Shown here: one piece after another, positions 11,201 through 18,630 of the stretch
Layout: every line of letters starts with the position of its first letter
How positions within the stretch are numbered: the first letter of the stretch is position 1
Assembly (NCBI RefSeq): GCF_964212655.1
Contig: NZ_OZ156465.1
Span: 1,116,001-1,180,000, forward strand
Direction: 5' to 3'
Origin: Candidatus Thiodiazotropha sp. LNASS1
GTDB lineage: Bacteria > Pseudomonadota > Gammaproteobacteria > Chromatiales > Chromatiaceae
Length of the DNA stretch: 64,000 nt
Program-made: the position numbers and the translations under genes
The notes under the pieces: generated by a model
What the model saw: only the letters and a program-made list of their open reading frames with translations
What the model was told of the DNA's origin: nothing
The model's database searches: none

Positions 11201-11263
11201 ACACTGCTGTTCGTGCCAACCCTGTATGCGATTCTTTTCGGTATCAAGCCATCGTCGGGATAA
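8216..11263 (+). CDS. RND efflux permease (AcrB/HAE-like)
   Basis: A 1015-residue inner-membrane permease with the RND layout: one N-terminal helix, a large periplasmic loop, helices 2-6, a second periplasmic loop and the last helices. The helix-4 proton-relay region reads GMLVDNAIVVAEG. The second half ends with LIGLLIKNAIVLIDEI and a RLRPVVLAAATTILG loop typical of the family. AAGGGA at 8204-8209 precedes the ATG at a normal distance. It is an operon with the upstream adaptor lipoprotein. The sequence alone does not tell drug, solvent or other substrate. Confidence 0.92.
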   Translation: MNIGEYSVRTPVISWLLVIIMLGGGLWAFERIGKLEDPAFTIKMAKIITYYPGASAKQVQDEVTYHVEDAIQRMEQVKQIKMSISRPGVSDIQIEFKDKYRAEDFPNIFDELRRKVADMKGRLPPGAQNPIVIDDFGDVFGVYLALTGEGYSWRDLWDFADAFKRQLVLVPGIRKISIGGAQKEVVYVDVSRAQMGELGISPSQISQILESQNVVVTAGNASVGNEYLRIEPTGEFDSVKAIGDVMIGSEDKKLVYLKDIAEITRAYEEIPSQMYYVNGKPALTLGISMQAGENVVAVGERLRQRVMELIPTMPIGIQLVEIYNQPAEVDKSVGGFLVSVGQAVAIVILVLLLFMGLRVGLIIGSVLLITVAGTLFIMYLDGIELQRISLGALVIALGMLVDNAIVVAEGMLVRIQAGMQATDAARETVGKTIWALLGGTIIGILAFSAIGLSPDSTGEFANSLFWVILYSLLLSWVTAITTTPLLCALLLKPGQPGGEHATDPYSGPIFTIFRGIVDRAIRLRWITVGMVIALFFLAVFGFGSVKQAFFPESNTPLFFVDIWEIEGTDIRKTREDTLRVEAFIREQEGVVQTTAAIGGPHQRYTLVYDPREISPAYAQIIVKTDTLEQIPEIWKKVERYMREQLPWTDPIIKSMRIGPGRDSKIEVRFHGPDPAVLRGLSQQAQGIMHDDPRSKDVRDDWRQPVKLIRPIFNEQVGRQLGITREHLATALQYAYDGTPVGRYRDGIRILPILMRAPEAEREDPGNLQDITIWSPALNQSVAAAQVVSGYETLFENTILRSRDRIQTITASCNSIEELATPLFNQLKPQIEAMQLPPGYSLSWGGEYEDSSKAQGGLMRALPIGFLLMILVTILLFGKVRQPLLIWLTVPLAVVGITAGLLLFNGAFDFMSLLGALSLIGLLIKNAIVLIDEIDQQNSQGKAHYSAILDSTVSRLRPVVLAAATTILGLIPLLQDVFFVNMSLTIMVGLGFATLLTLLFVPTLYAILFGIKPSSG

Positions 11264-11280
11264 GGCGGGTTGGCTATAGC

Positions 11281-11931
11281 TCACAAGCGGTGCATAAATC
11301 GATGTGGACGCGGCAAGTAGTGGTTTTCATGATTCAGTGAGAGCAGTACATGGCGTGTTCTGCCGACAATCTCTTGTCTCGGCACAAACCCGATCACCCT
11401 CGAATCCGCACTGTTGTCCCGGTTGTCGCCCAACACCAGATAGTGACCGTCAGGCACCTTGACAGGTGGAAAACCGGACAGCCCGCTCGCTTGATCCAGC
11501 CACCTTACCCAGTGCTCAACACCATCAAGATTCTCGATTCTGTCCTGCCAGGGCGCAGCTGTTTCAGCATCACTGTAACCAATCTGCTGACCATTGATCC
11601 AGAGACGGTTGTCATGCATGGCAATCCAATCACCGGGCAAGCCTATTACACGTTTGACCATACGCTTATCGGCAGCCTCCGAATCGAAAATGACGATCTC
11701 CCCTCTCGCAGGATCAGTGTGTTTGAGCAATGAAATATGGGTAAAAGGCAGACGCAGATCGTAGGCCATTTTGTTGACCAGGATACGGTCCCCCTCGAGT
11801 ATGGTAGGTTTCATGGATCCGCTCGGGACCACATTCCAATCTGCAATAACGCTTCTAAACGCCAGCAGCAAAACAACAAAGATAATGAAAGACCTGTTCC
11901 CTTTCCAGAGAGAGACGAGACGTTGCCTCAT
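11281..11931 (-). CDS. lepB: Signal peptidase I
   Basis: A 216-residue type I signal peptidase that cleaves signal peptides of exported proteins in the inner membrane. A single N-terminal membrane helix (about 13-30) precedes box B, PSGSMKPT, with catalytic Ser39. The general base Lys93 lies in MVKRVIGLPGD, and box E is GDNRDNSADSR. It is shorter than E. coli LepB (324 residues), with one membrane anchor instead of two. It converges with the RND permease and has no adjacent rnc or lepA, so it may be a secondary copy. Confidence 0.92.
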   Translation of the reverse strand: MRQRLVSLWKGNRSFIIFVVLLLAFRSVIADWNVVPSGSMKPTILEGDRILVNKMAYDLRLPFTHISLLKHTDPARGEIVIFDSEAADKRMVKRVIGLPGDWIAMHDNRLWINGQQIGYSDAETAAPWQDRIENLDGVEHWVRWLDQASGLSGFPPVKVPDGHYLVLGDNRDNSADSRVIGFVPRQEIVGRTRHVLLSLNHENHYLPRPHRFMHRL

Positions 11932-12164
11932 GAATAACTCCTTTTGACTATCCCACTTCTACGACCGCAACGCATTGCCTTGAGTTCATACCGGCCTTAT
12001 CGCAACCCGCGCTTCCCCTACAATGCCAGGGTTAATAAGTTGTGCAATATTCACAATAATATTATTCATAATCTCATATAAAATATAGTTATCGCTTATG
12101 GAAAATCGGCTGCATGAAAAGAGCCCGAAGATAAGCACAGGAAGGTGTACCGGGGAGAACGGCC

Positions 12165-13301
12165 ATCGCTAACATCTTCATCTCTTACCGGCGCGAAGAC
12201 AGTGCGGATGTTACCGGCAGGATACACGACCGCCTTGTCGAGCATTTTGGAGAATCGGCAGTCTTTATGGATGTCGACGATATCCCCCTGGGCGTCGATT
12301 TCACCCGGTACATTGACGAAAAGGTCGGCCAGTGCGAAGTCTTGCTGGCCGTCATCGGACGCGATTGGCTCAATGCCACCGATGAAGAAGGCGACAGACG
12401 CCTAGAGCAATCCGGTGATTATGTTCGAATTGAACTCGAGTCCGCACTGAAACGGAAAATACCCGTCGTTCCCCTGCTTGTTCGGCGTGCCTCGATGCCA
12501 GAGGCGGATGAGTTACCCGAGAGCATCCGCGATTTCGCCAAAAGAAACGGCATGCAGGTCAGGGCCGATCCGGATTTTCGTACCGACTGCGATCGTTTGA
12601 TCGAGGGCCTGGAAAGGGACAGAACAGGAAAAAGGCCAATCATCTCAACTCGCAATAAGAGAGTAGCGAAAAAACCGAGAGGCAAGCACAAGGCACTCAT
12701 AATCGGCGTTCTTGGGATTGCAGTCGTCAGCACACTCATCGGTCTCTTCACATGGTACGCAAGCCGCCCGGGCCCGGCGCCAAATATTGTTGAATTTCAA
12801 GCCGACCCAAACAGGGTCGAACAGGGATCGACTACAACATTGAGGTGGATGACGAAGAATACCAAGAGGGTGAGTATTCAGCCCAATATTGGCACTGTTG
12901 CCGTCTCCGGTTCCAAGGTTATCAGGCCGAGGGAAAACACAACATACACCCTGGTCGCAACAGGCTTGGATAATAGGCATGCAAAGCAAAGGCTTTCCAT
13001 TCAAGTCAATTCTCAACCTGTGGCCACTATTCCGCTATCGAGACTCTCAGTAGCGGAAAACACAATCGAGTTGGGAAAGTCCACAACCCTCAGCTGGCGA
13101 ACCAGAGACGCAACTGATATTGAAATCAAGCCAGGTATCGGTTCTGTTGAAGCAAACGGATCCATCGAAATTTCGCCCAGGCGTAATACAACCTACACCC
13201 TCACAGCAAAAAGTCCCGCGGGAACAGCTACATCAAATATCCTGGTCAGGGTCGAAAGAACAGTACCCCGCACCATCATCACTCGGCCAGCGATAAGATA
13301 G
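12165..13301 (+). CDS. TIR domain protein with membrane helix and two Ig-like repeats; apparent ATC start
   Basis: Read from ATC 12165, this is a 378-residue protein. It opens with an (M)ANIFISYRREDSA stretch, the usual beginning of bacterial TIR domains, and the TIR fold runs to about residue 140. A basic linker, one membrane helix (about 177-197) and two similar repeats of about 80 residues follow, each ending in a NTTYTL(V/T)A-type strand. No ATG, GTG or TTG exists in frame between the upstream stop (12132) and M35 at 12267. Starting at 12267 would delete the first TIR strand. GGGGAG at 12152-12157 sits 7 bases before the ATC. TIR domains can be NAD-cleaving enzymes or adaptors; nothing here decides which. 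It stands alone. Confidence 0.75.
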   Translation: MANIFISYRREDSADVTGRIHDRLVEHFGESAVFMDVDDIPLGVDFTRYIDEKVGQCEVLLAVIGRDWLNATDEEGDRRLEQSGDYVRIELESALKRKIPVVPLLVRRASMPEADELPESIRDFAKRNGMQVRADPDFRTDCDRLIEGLERDRTGKRPIISTRNKRVAKKPRGKHKALIIGVLGIAVVSTLIGLFTWYASRPGPAPNIVEFQADPNRVEQGSTTTLRWMTKNTKRVSIQPNIGTVAVSGSKVIRPRENTTYTLVATGLDNRHAKQRLSIQVNSQPVATIPLSRLSVAENTIELGKSTTLSWRTRDATDIEIKPGIGSVEANGSIEISPRRNTTYTLTAKSPAGTATSNILVRVERTVPRTIITRPAIR

Positions 13302-13362
13302 CGTCGGTAGCCGGGTGATAGCAGGTTGTATGAACAAACTGCAAATCCCCGCGAACGGTTTT

Positions 13363-13394
13363 AGTCCGCAAATGAACGCCAATTAACGCAAATA
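13363..13394 (+). repeat. CCGCAAATGAACGC dispersed repeat, copy A
   Basis: Begins AGTCCGCAAATGAACGCC and continues with AATTAACGCAAATA, an internally repetitive AAC-GC pattern. An inverted partner lies at 14011-14032. Related pairs occur around 47280/48658 and 55611/55801. Confidence 0.75.
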
Positions 13395-13587
13395 TGACGT
13401 TTTAAACAGCCTGTACAGGAACCATGGACAGCATCCGCAGCCTGTAAAGCCTGTCAAATAAAAAGCCGTTGGATAAGGGTCTTGTTGTGCCCAGCTGTAG
13501 CACACACAATCAAGGAAGCACTGAATTCATCAAAAAATAACTTATGTGGATTCTCCGAAGAATTTGTTGGTAGATTTCACTGATCCT

Positions 13588-13848
13588 GTCATTCCGGCGC
13601 AGGCCGGAATCCAGATGCTCCGGTCGATTGTCGAGCGTCTCTCTTTCAGCAAAGAATACTGCTCGTCAAATCAGCTCCGGATTCAAATCCCGCCAACGTG
13701 GGTTCAGCGCTTCAATCATCTCTAACTTCCACGCCCGCTTCCGATGCTTGATGGCTTTTCCCCGCACAATAGCGGATGCCATCGTCTCATGCATCTCATA
13801 CCACCTCCCCGGCATTCTCCCTGGATTCCGGACCGCGCCGGAATGACG
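13588..13848. repeat. Palindrome-bounded element (ATTCCGGCGCAGGCCGGAAT type)
   Basis: The left end (13588-13614) carries ATTCCGGCGCAGGCCGGAAT, itself a palindrome. The right end (13821-13848) carries CTGGATTCCGG and CGCCGGAATGAC, the inverted counterpart with small changes. The same ends form a 77-base hairpin at 62991-63067. This family of 'ATTCC-palindrome' repeats is common in proteobacteria and often sits beside small GIY-YIG genes, as it does here. Confidence 0.75.
13666..13815 (-). pseudogene. GIY-YIG nuclease remnant (C-terminal part only)
   Basis: On the minus strand, about 48 codons ending at a TGA (13666-13668) read RWYEMHETMASAIVRGKA and then KRAWKLEMIEALNPRWRDLN. This matches the conserved C-terminal half of the small GIY-YIG (UPF0213-like) endonucleases. 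The N-terminal GIY-YIG catalytic part is missing: upstream, the frame runs straight into the palindromic element end. It is a decayed gene captured between the two inverted ends, and no activity is expected. Confidence 0.75.
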
Positions 13849-14010
13849 TGATCATAGGATATTAGCTTGTCTGTTACTTAGGCAGCGTCATGTAATCAGA
13901 ACTGACTGATAAAAAAATTACTGCTGATTCCAATATTATGCCAGTCTTTCAGAATGTTAGTGACATTTATCATTTAAAGCCACCCACAAGTTTTTCTGAA
14001 GATCCTCTTA

Positions 14011-14032
14011 TATTTGCGTTCATTTGCGGACT
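14011..14032 (-). repeat. CCGCAAATGAACGC dispersed repeat, copy B
   Basis: TATTTGCGTTCATTTGCGGA, the reverse complement of the core of copy A, about 620 bases from it. It ends roughly 50 bases before the methyltransferase start. Confidence 0.75.
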
Positions 14033-14082
14033 CTTCTTCTCTCCAAGAACTATATTTGTAAGTAGGAAAGGAGGAGATCGGC

Positions 14083-14823
14083 ATGTCTATCATACGACTT
14101 GTCAGTGGGGCTACGTTAATTACCCTTGCCAGCTTCTGGGCATGGTCCATGGGCGCTGCCGACACTTACAGTGCGGCCAGGGAGCAGATGATAAGGCTGA
14201 TCGAGCAGGATGTGCGGGAAACCAGTATCTATCTGGAAAAATCAGCGCTTGATGAGCGGATCCTGAAATCGCTGGGCGAGGTGCCGCGCCACCAGTTCGT
14301 ACCTGCCGACGTCCGCAGCCGTGCCTACGATAACCGTCCGCTCCCCATCGGTTACGGCCAGACGATCTCTCAACCCTATATCGTGGCTATCATGACCGAC
14401 CTGATTGCTCCCAGGGCAGAACATAAGGCGCTCGAAATCGGTACCGGCTCCGGTTACCAGGCTGCAGTGCTTTCTCGCCTGGTCGAAAAGGTCTACACCA
14501 TGGAGATCGTGGAGCCCCTGGGTAAACAGGCAACAGAGCGGCTGAAGCGCCTCGGCTTTGACAACATAGAGGTCTCCATCGCCGACGGTTACTATGGGTG
14601 GAAAGAGCATGCCCCTTTCGACATCATCATCGTCACCGCTGCCGCCAGCCACATTCCCCCTCCTCTGATCGAGCAGTTGAAGCCGGGGGGCAAGATGATC
14701 ATTCCGGTAGGCAGCCGTTTCATGACCCAGCAGCTGTTGCTGGTGGATAAAAACGCGGAAAAAGAGATTACGGTACGTCAGATTTTACCCGTTAGGTTTG
14801 TTCCGCTTACGGGAGAGCATTAA
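14083..14823 (+). CDS. pcm: Protein-L-isoaspartate O-methyltransferase, secreted form
   Basis: A 246-residue enzyme that methylates L-isoaspartyl residues in damaged proteins with S-adenosylmethionine. The core has VPRHQFVP, GYGQTISQPYIVAIM, the SAM-binding LEIGTGSGYQAA and the GGKMIIPVG region. Unlike the usual cytoplasmic Pcm of about 210 residues, it starts with a hydrophobic signal-like segment (about residues 4-26, ending SMGAAD), so it is probably exported or membrane-anchored. AGGAGG at 14068-14074 gives a strong ribosome site. No surE or nlpD neighbour is present, unlike the common cytoplasmic pcm context. Confidence 0.88.
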   Translation: MSIIRLVSGATLITLASFWAWSMGAADTYSAAREQMIRLIEQDVRETSIYLEKSALDERILKSLGEVPRHQFVPADVRSRAYDNRPLPIGYGQTISQPYIVAIMTDLIAPRAEHKALEIGTGSGYQAAVLSRLVEKVYTMEIVEPLGKQATERLKRLGFDNIEVSIADGYYGWKEHAPFDIIIVTAAASHIPPPLIEQLKPGGKMIIPVGSRFMTQQLLLVDKNAEKEITVRQILPVRFVPLTGEH

Positions 14824-14825
14824 AT

Positions 14826-14915
14826 AATTTTGAATTATATATGTGCGCTGCGCGCGCATCTTGTTTTAGATAAAAAAGCGGGCGAAGCCCGCACATTAAT
14901 TCAACATTCAAAATT
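14826..14915. repeat. Palindromic intergenic element with two inner hairpins
   Basis: Outer arms AATTTTGAATTA (14826-14837) and TTAATTCAACATTCAAAATT (14896-14915) are inverted relative to each other. Inside lie two GC hairpins, at 14841-14859 and GCGGGCGAAGCCCGC at 14878-14892. It fills the gap between pcm and the next gene. It could end the upstream transcript, but no T-tract follows either hairpin directly. Confidence 0.55.
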
Positions 14916-14918
14916 GCT

Positions 14919-17360
14919 ATGATTCGTCCACCCTACCTATCGATCGCCATTCTCTCAGCATCGGCGCTGGGATATGAGATTCTGCTGATGCGGCTCTTCT
15001 CGATCATTCAATGGCACCACTTCGCCTACATGATCATCGCACTGGCACTGCTGGGTTACGGCATCAGCGGCAGCCTGCTCTCGACCATTCAACCCACAAT
15101 CGCCCGCCACTACCGATGGTTCTTCCCGCTCTCCCTGCTGCTATTCGCCCTTAGCGCCCTGGGAGCATTCCTGATAGCACAGTCGCTCAGTTTCAACAGC
15201 GAGGAACTGTTCTGGGATTTTCGCCAGGCCCTCAACCTGGTGATCATCTGCCTGCTGCTTGCACTGCCGTTCATTTTCACCGCCAGTGCAATCTGCATGA
15301 CCTTCATGGTCTACAGCGAGAGACAGGTCTCCGCCATCTATGCCATTGATCTGCTGGGGGCAGGCATAGGCGCATTGGGCATAGTGCTCATCATGTTCCT
15401 GCTGAAGCCGGAACAGATACTCGTCACAATCACCCTTGCCGGCCTGGCCGCCACAGCCATTGCGATATGGGAACTCAATCTCCCCTCCAAAGCCCGGCTC
15501 TCTCTTCCGCTCATACTCACCATGGTGCTGCTGCTTATTGCCGCACCCCGGATCACGCTCAACATCTCCCCCTACAAGGGCCTGATGCAGACACTGCAGA
15601 TCAAAGGCACGCGCATTGTGGATCGATACTCCAGTCCCCTGGGCCACCTCACCCTTGTCGCAAGCGATGAGATGCCGCTGCGCCACGCACCGGGTCTGAG
15701 CCTGCTCAATCCGCGGGAACCGCCGCAACAGCTGGGACTCTTTACCGACGCGGACAACATGTCCGCCATCACCCGCTTCAGCGGCGACCTCGAATCCCTA
15801 GGCTACCTCGACCGAACAACCTCGGCTCTCCCCTACCATCTGCGGAAACCGGATGAATTGCTGGTGATCGGCAGTGGCACCGGCTCCGACCTGCTGCTGG
15901 CGCGCCACCACCAGGTGGAATCGGTGGATGCCCTGGAACTCAACCCGCAGCTGGTTGAGCTGCTAAGGCACGACTATCAAGGGTTCGCCGGTGAGATCTA
16001 CGACAATCCCTACACCAGGCTGCATATCGCCGAGGCGCGGGATTTCCTCGGCCAAAGCGATAAAAAGTACGACCTGATCCAGCTCGCCTTGGTTGATGCG
16101 GCCAGTGCCTCGTCGTCAGGCCTCTATGCCCTGAACGAAAGTTATCTCTATACCCGGGAGGCGCTGGCCCTCTACCTTTCACACCTGGCCTCGGATGGCT
16201 ATCTCGCCATCACCCGTTGGATCAAAATCCCTCCTAGGGACACCCTCAAACTCTTCCTCACCGCACATCAGGCGATGGAGTCCCTGGGGCTGGATGAACC
16301 GGATAAACGCCTGCTGCTGATTCGAAACTGGCAGACCGCAACGCTGCTGGTAAAGAACGGGGCCTTTACTTCAGAGGAACTGGACCGTGCTGGGGTCTTT
16401 TGTCAGGCCAGGCTCTTCGATCAAGCCTACAGCCATCGCCTCAGCGAGGATCAGGCGAATCGTTACAACCGCCTGCGCGAACCCTATTTCTATCGGGCAA
16501 GCAAACAGATCGTCTCGGGTGATAAGGATCAACTCCTGGCGAGTTATAAATTCGATCTCCAGCCCGCTTCAGACGACCGACCCTATTTCCACCACTTCTT
16601 CAAGTGGGAGAGCTTTTTCGAGGCATTGAAGCTAAGACACCAAGGTGGTATGCCGCTGATCGAGTGGGGCTACATCATCCTTATCCTTACCCTGGTGATC
16701 ACCGCACTGCTGAGCGCCCTGCTGATACTGCTGCCCTTGAGCATCATCTCGCGCAGCAGAGGAACTGCGGACGATGGGATCAGCCGCTGGCGTGTCTTCT
16801 ACTACTTTTTCGGCATCGGTTTGGCATTCCTCTTTATCGAGATCGCTTTCATTCAGAAATTCATACGTTTTCTGCACCATCCCATCTATGCCATCTCGAT
16901 CTCCCTCGCAGGATTCCTGCTGTTTGCAGGCTTAGGCAGTTATGTCAGCGAACGCCTGGCGCAAAACCGTTCACACTATCGTATAGCAACCCTGTCGGTC
17001 CTGGTCATCGCATTCGTAAGCATCGGCTATCTGTTTCTGTTGGAGCCGTTGTTCGAACTGCTGGGTCATCTCACCATGGTGTACAAGTTCGTGATCTCCA
17101 CACTGCTTATTGCACCTTTGGCGTTCTTCATGGGGATGCCTTTTCCGTTGGCCATCTCCTCACTGAAACAGCAATCCTCCAATCTCATCCCCTGGGCATG
17201 GGGTATCAACGGTTATGCCTCGGTGATCAGTGCAGGATCAGCGACGCTGATCGCCATTGATCTTGGGTTTACTGCGGTTATCCTTGTCGCAACCCTGCTC
17301 TATCTTTCGATATTGGTGGCTTTTCCAACTTTAGCCGATGAAACCAAAATCCATAATTGA
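14919..17360 (+). CDS. Membrane-embedded spermidine synthase-like protein
   Basis: An 813-residue protein with about six to seven membrane helices at the N-terminus (1-220). A spermidine-synthase-like Rossmann domain follows (about 300-520), with LLVIGSGTGSDLLLARH and VDALELNPQLVELL. A second membrane bundle occupies about 580-800. This is the 'fused MFS/spermidine synthase' architecture found in many bacteria; its substrate is not established. The methyltransferase-like core has the nucleotide-binding GSGTGSD loop, but the aspartate pair expected for putrescine binding is not evident. There is no clear Shine-Dalgarno site, and the start directly follows a palindromic element. Confidence 0.8.
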   Translation: MIRPPYLSIAILSASALGYEILLMRLFSIIQWHHFAYMIIALALLGYGISGSLLSTIQPTIARHYRWFFPLSLLLFALSALGAFLIAQSLSFNSEELFWDFRQALNLVIICLLLALPFIFTASAICMTFMVYSERQVSAIYAIDLLGAGIGALGIVLIMFLLKPEQILVTITLAGLAATAIAIWELNLPSKARLSLPLILTMVLLLIAAPRITLNISPYKGLMQTLQIKGTRIVDRYSSPLGHLTLVASDEMPLRHAPGLSLLNPREPPQQLGLFTDADNMSAITRFSGDLESLGYLDRTTSALPYHLRKPDELLVIGSGTGSDLLLARHHQVESVDALELNPQLVELLRHDYQGFAGEIYDNPYTRLHIAEARDFLGQSDKKYDLIQLALVDAASASSSGLYALNESYLYTREALALYLSHLASDGYLAITRWIKIPPRDTLKLFLTAHQAMESLGLDEPDKRLLLIRNWQTATLLVKNGAFTSEELDRAGVFCQARLFDQAYSHRLSEDQANRYNRLREPYFYRASKQIVSGDKDQLLASYKFDLQPASDDRPYFHHFFKWESFFEALKLRHQGGMPLIEWGYIILILTLVITALLSALLILLPLSIISRSRGTADDGISRWRVFYYFFGIGLAFLFIEIAFIQKFIRFLHHPIYAISISLAGFLLFAGLGSYVSERLAQNRSHYRIATLSVLVIAFVSIGYLFLLEPLFELLGHLTMVYKFVISTLLIAPLAFFMGMPFPLAISSLKQQSSNLIPWAWGINGYASVISAGSATLIAIDLGFTAVILVATLLYLSILVAFPTLADETKIHN

Positions 17361-17383
17361 CTATCGACTACTTTCTCCCTGAT

Positions 17384-18226
17384 ATGAAATTACAAGTAAT
17401 TCTATTTTTCTCTCTCATCCATCTTGTTAGTACTGCTGAAGCAGAGGACAGAGAAAAAACAGTATGTGGATCTATACAAGAACCCTTTCTTTTTTGGCTT
17501 TGGAGTTCCGCTGCACCGGGACCTGATAAAAACAGAGCATTGGTATCTCCACTGATTGAGCAAACACAATATACTACCTCTGATAACAAAATTCTTAGAG
17601 GATATAAATACAACTCACACTATAGAGAAAATAAAAGAATCCCACCGAAAGGATACGTTCTGATGGCACTGGGAAACGCCATGATCGCAGATCAGATTAT
17701 CACGTCTCTGAAATATCTGGCATCAAATGGATACGACGTATACATATTCGACTATAGAGGTTATGGCAACTCAGAAGGAAAAAGAAGAATAAACGCAATC
17801 ATAGAAGACTATAAAGAAATAATAACTTTTCTAAATTCCAAATACGACAAACGCCTCCTTTACGGCATCTCTCTCGGCGGTGCTGTCATTATGAACGCAA
17901 TCGGTTCAGGTGCAGAGTATGACTCCGCAATCATTGATTCAAGTCCGAGCAAATTTTCAGGTTATGGCTGTCCTGAAACTATTGATCCAGTAAATAATCT
18001 TCCGCATGATGCCAGTAAGATCTTTGTAATAACCGGAAAAAAGGATCAAATACTGGATTCTGATATGACTTCACTATTGAGAATCGAAGCTCAACAACGA
18101 GGGGCCAGAGTATTGGATGGAGACGATTTTTCTCATCCTTATATGGATCGAGACCCGGTAGCACATTCAGCAAGAACGAAGTTAGTACTCGACTTTTTCA
18201 CCAAAGCACCAGACAGATTCGAGTGA
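17384..18226 (+). CDS. Alpha/beta hydrolase, probably secreted
   Basis: A 280-residue protein with a signal peptide (MKLQVILFFSLIHLVSTAEA) and an alpha/beta hydrolase fold. The nucleophile elbow is YGISLGGAV, the acid is probably Asp in TGKKDQILD, and the histidine lies in FSHPYMD. The strand-turn DYRGYGNSEGK is typical of the BEM46/YqkD-like group. I chose ATG 17384 over a TTG at 17357 because the signal peptide starts there. The gene is markedly richer in A and T than its neighbours (AAA, ATA and AGA codons are frequent), which suggests acquisition by transfer. Substrate unknown. Confidence 0.75.
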   Translation: MKLQVILFFSLIHLVSTAEAEDREKTVCGSIQEPFLFWLWSSAAPGPDKNRALVSPLIEQTQYTTSDNKILRGYKYNSHYRENKRIPPKGYVLMALGNAMIADQIITSLKYLASNGYDVYIFDYRGYGNSEGKRRINAIIEDYKEIITFLNSKYDKRLLYGISLGGAVIMNAIGSGAEYDSAIIDSSPSKFSGYGCPETIDPVNNLPHDASKIFVITGKKDQILDSDMTSLLRIEAQQRGARVLDGDDFSHPYMDRDPVAHSARTKLVLDFFTKAPDRFE

Positions 18227-18269
18227 ATGAATTATGCTTAGCTTCAACCTGCAATAAAGGAGAATGGAC

Positions 18270-18467
18270 ATGCCAGAGCAGAGTTGTGAAAACTGTAAAA
18301 TAAGAAAGAAATATGACGATAATCCAAAATCCATAGCGGGCAGGCTTTGGCGTTGGCATATTAATTTTTGCCCGGGATGGAAAAAATACTACTTTTCGGT
18401 TTCAGATAAGGAAAGGGCTGAACTGGAGAGTAAGTACAATTTCACTAAATATAAGGAAGTTCACTAA
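18270..18467 (+). CDS. Small CxxC protein of unknown function
   Basis: A 65-residue protein. It contains a CENC pair near the start, a KSIAGRLWRWHINFCPGWK segment with a third cysteine and several tryptophans, and a charged C-terminal helix. The spacing of the cysteines and a histidine suggests metal binding, but I do not recognise a named family. AAAGGAG at 18256-18262 fits ATG 18270 (7 bases) better than ATG 18264. It follows the AT-rich hydrolase by 43 bases and may be cotranscribed and co-inherited with it. Confidence 0.6.
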   Translation: MPEQSCENCKIRKKYDDNPKSIAGRLWRWHINFCPGWKKYYFSVSDKERAELESKYNFTKYKEVH

Positions 18468-18486
18468 GGCCTGTTAAAACCAATCC
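18466..18486 (+). repeat. Dispersed GGCCTGTTAA repeat, copy 3
   Basis: AAGGCCTGTTAAAACCAATCC begins at the stop codon of the small CxxC gene. It matches copy 1 in the GGCCTGTTAA core and the trailing AATCC, with substitutions between. Confidence 0.55.
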
Positions 18487-18630
18487 GGTGGGCTTGTTGG
18501 GCCTGAAGGGCTGGGGTACCGGTTTTACCGCATCCCTTCTCTTAGGTGTAATGGTTGATACCGTAAAAGGGATACCTATTGAATCACCTTAATTTACCCG
18601 AGCACATGACAATGGAAGCGAAGCGTCGTT

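Larger units (their letters stand above)
13302..14082. other. Repeat-rich intergenic region
   Basis: About 780 bases without an intact gene. It contains an inverted pair of CCGCAAATGAACGC-type repeats near its two ends (13363-13394 and 14011-14032). Between them is a palindrome-bounded element (13588-13848) enclosing a GIY-YIG nuclease remnant. It looks like an accumulation site for small mobile or repetitive elements. The strong AGGAGG site at 14068-14074 belongs to the following methyltransferase gene. Confidence 0.75.

Noticed and set aside
12267-13301. TIR gene starting at ATG 12267
   Set aside because: This would delete the conserved first strand and FISYRRED motif of the TIR domain, which are encoded in frame just upstream.
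13675-13695. GGATTCAAATCCCGCC, resembling a tRNA T-arm
   Set aside because: No acceptor, anticodon or D-arm around it; it is the complement of the GIY-YIG remnant.
13628-13846. Plus-strand 72-residue frame in the palindromic element
   Set aside because: The opposite strand carries a recognisable GIY-YIG C-terminus, so this frame is its shadow.
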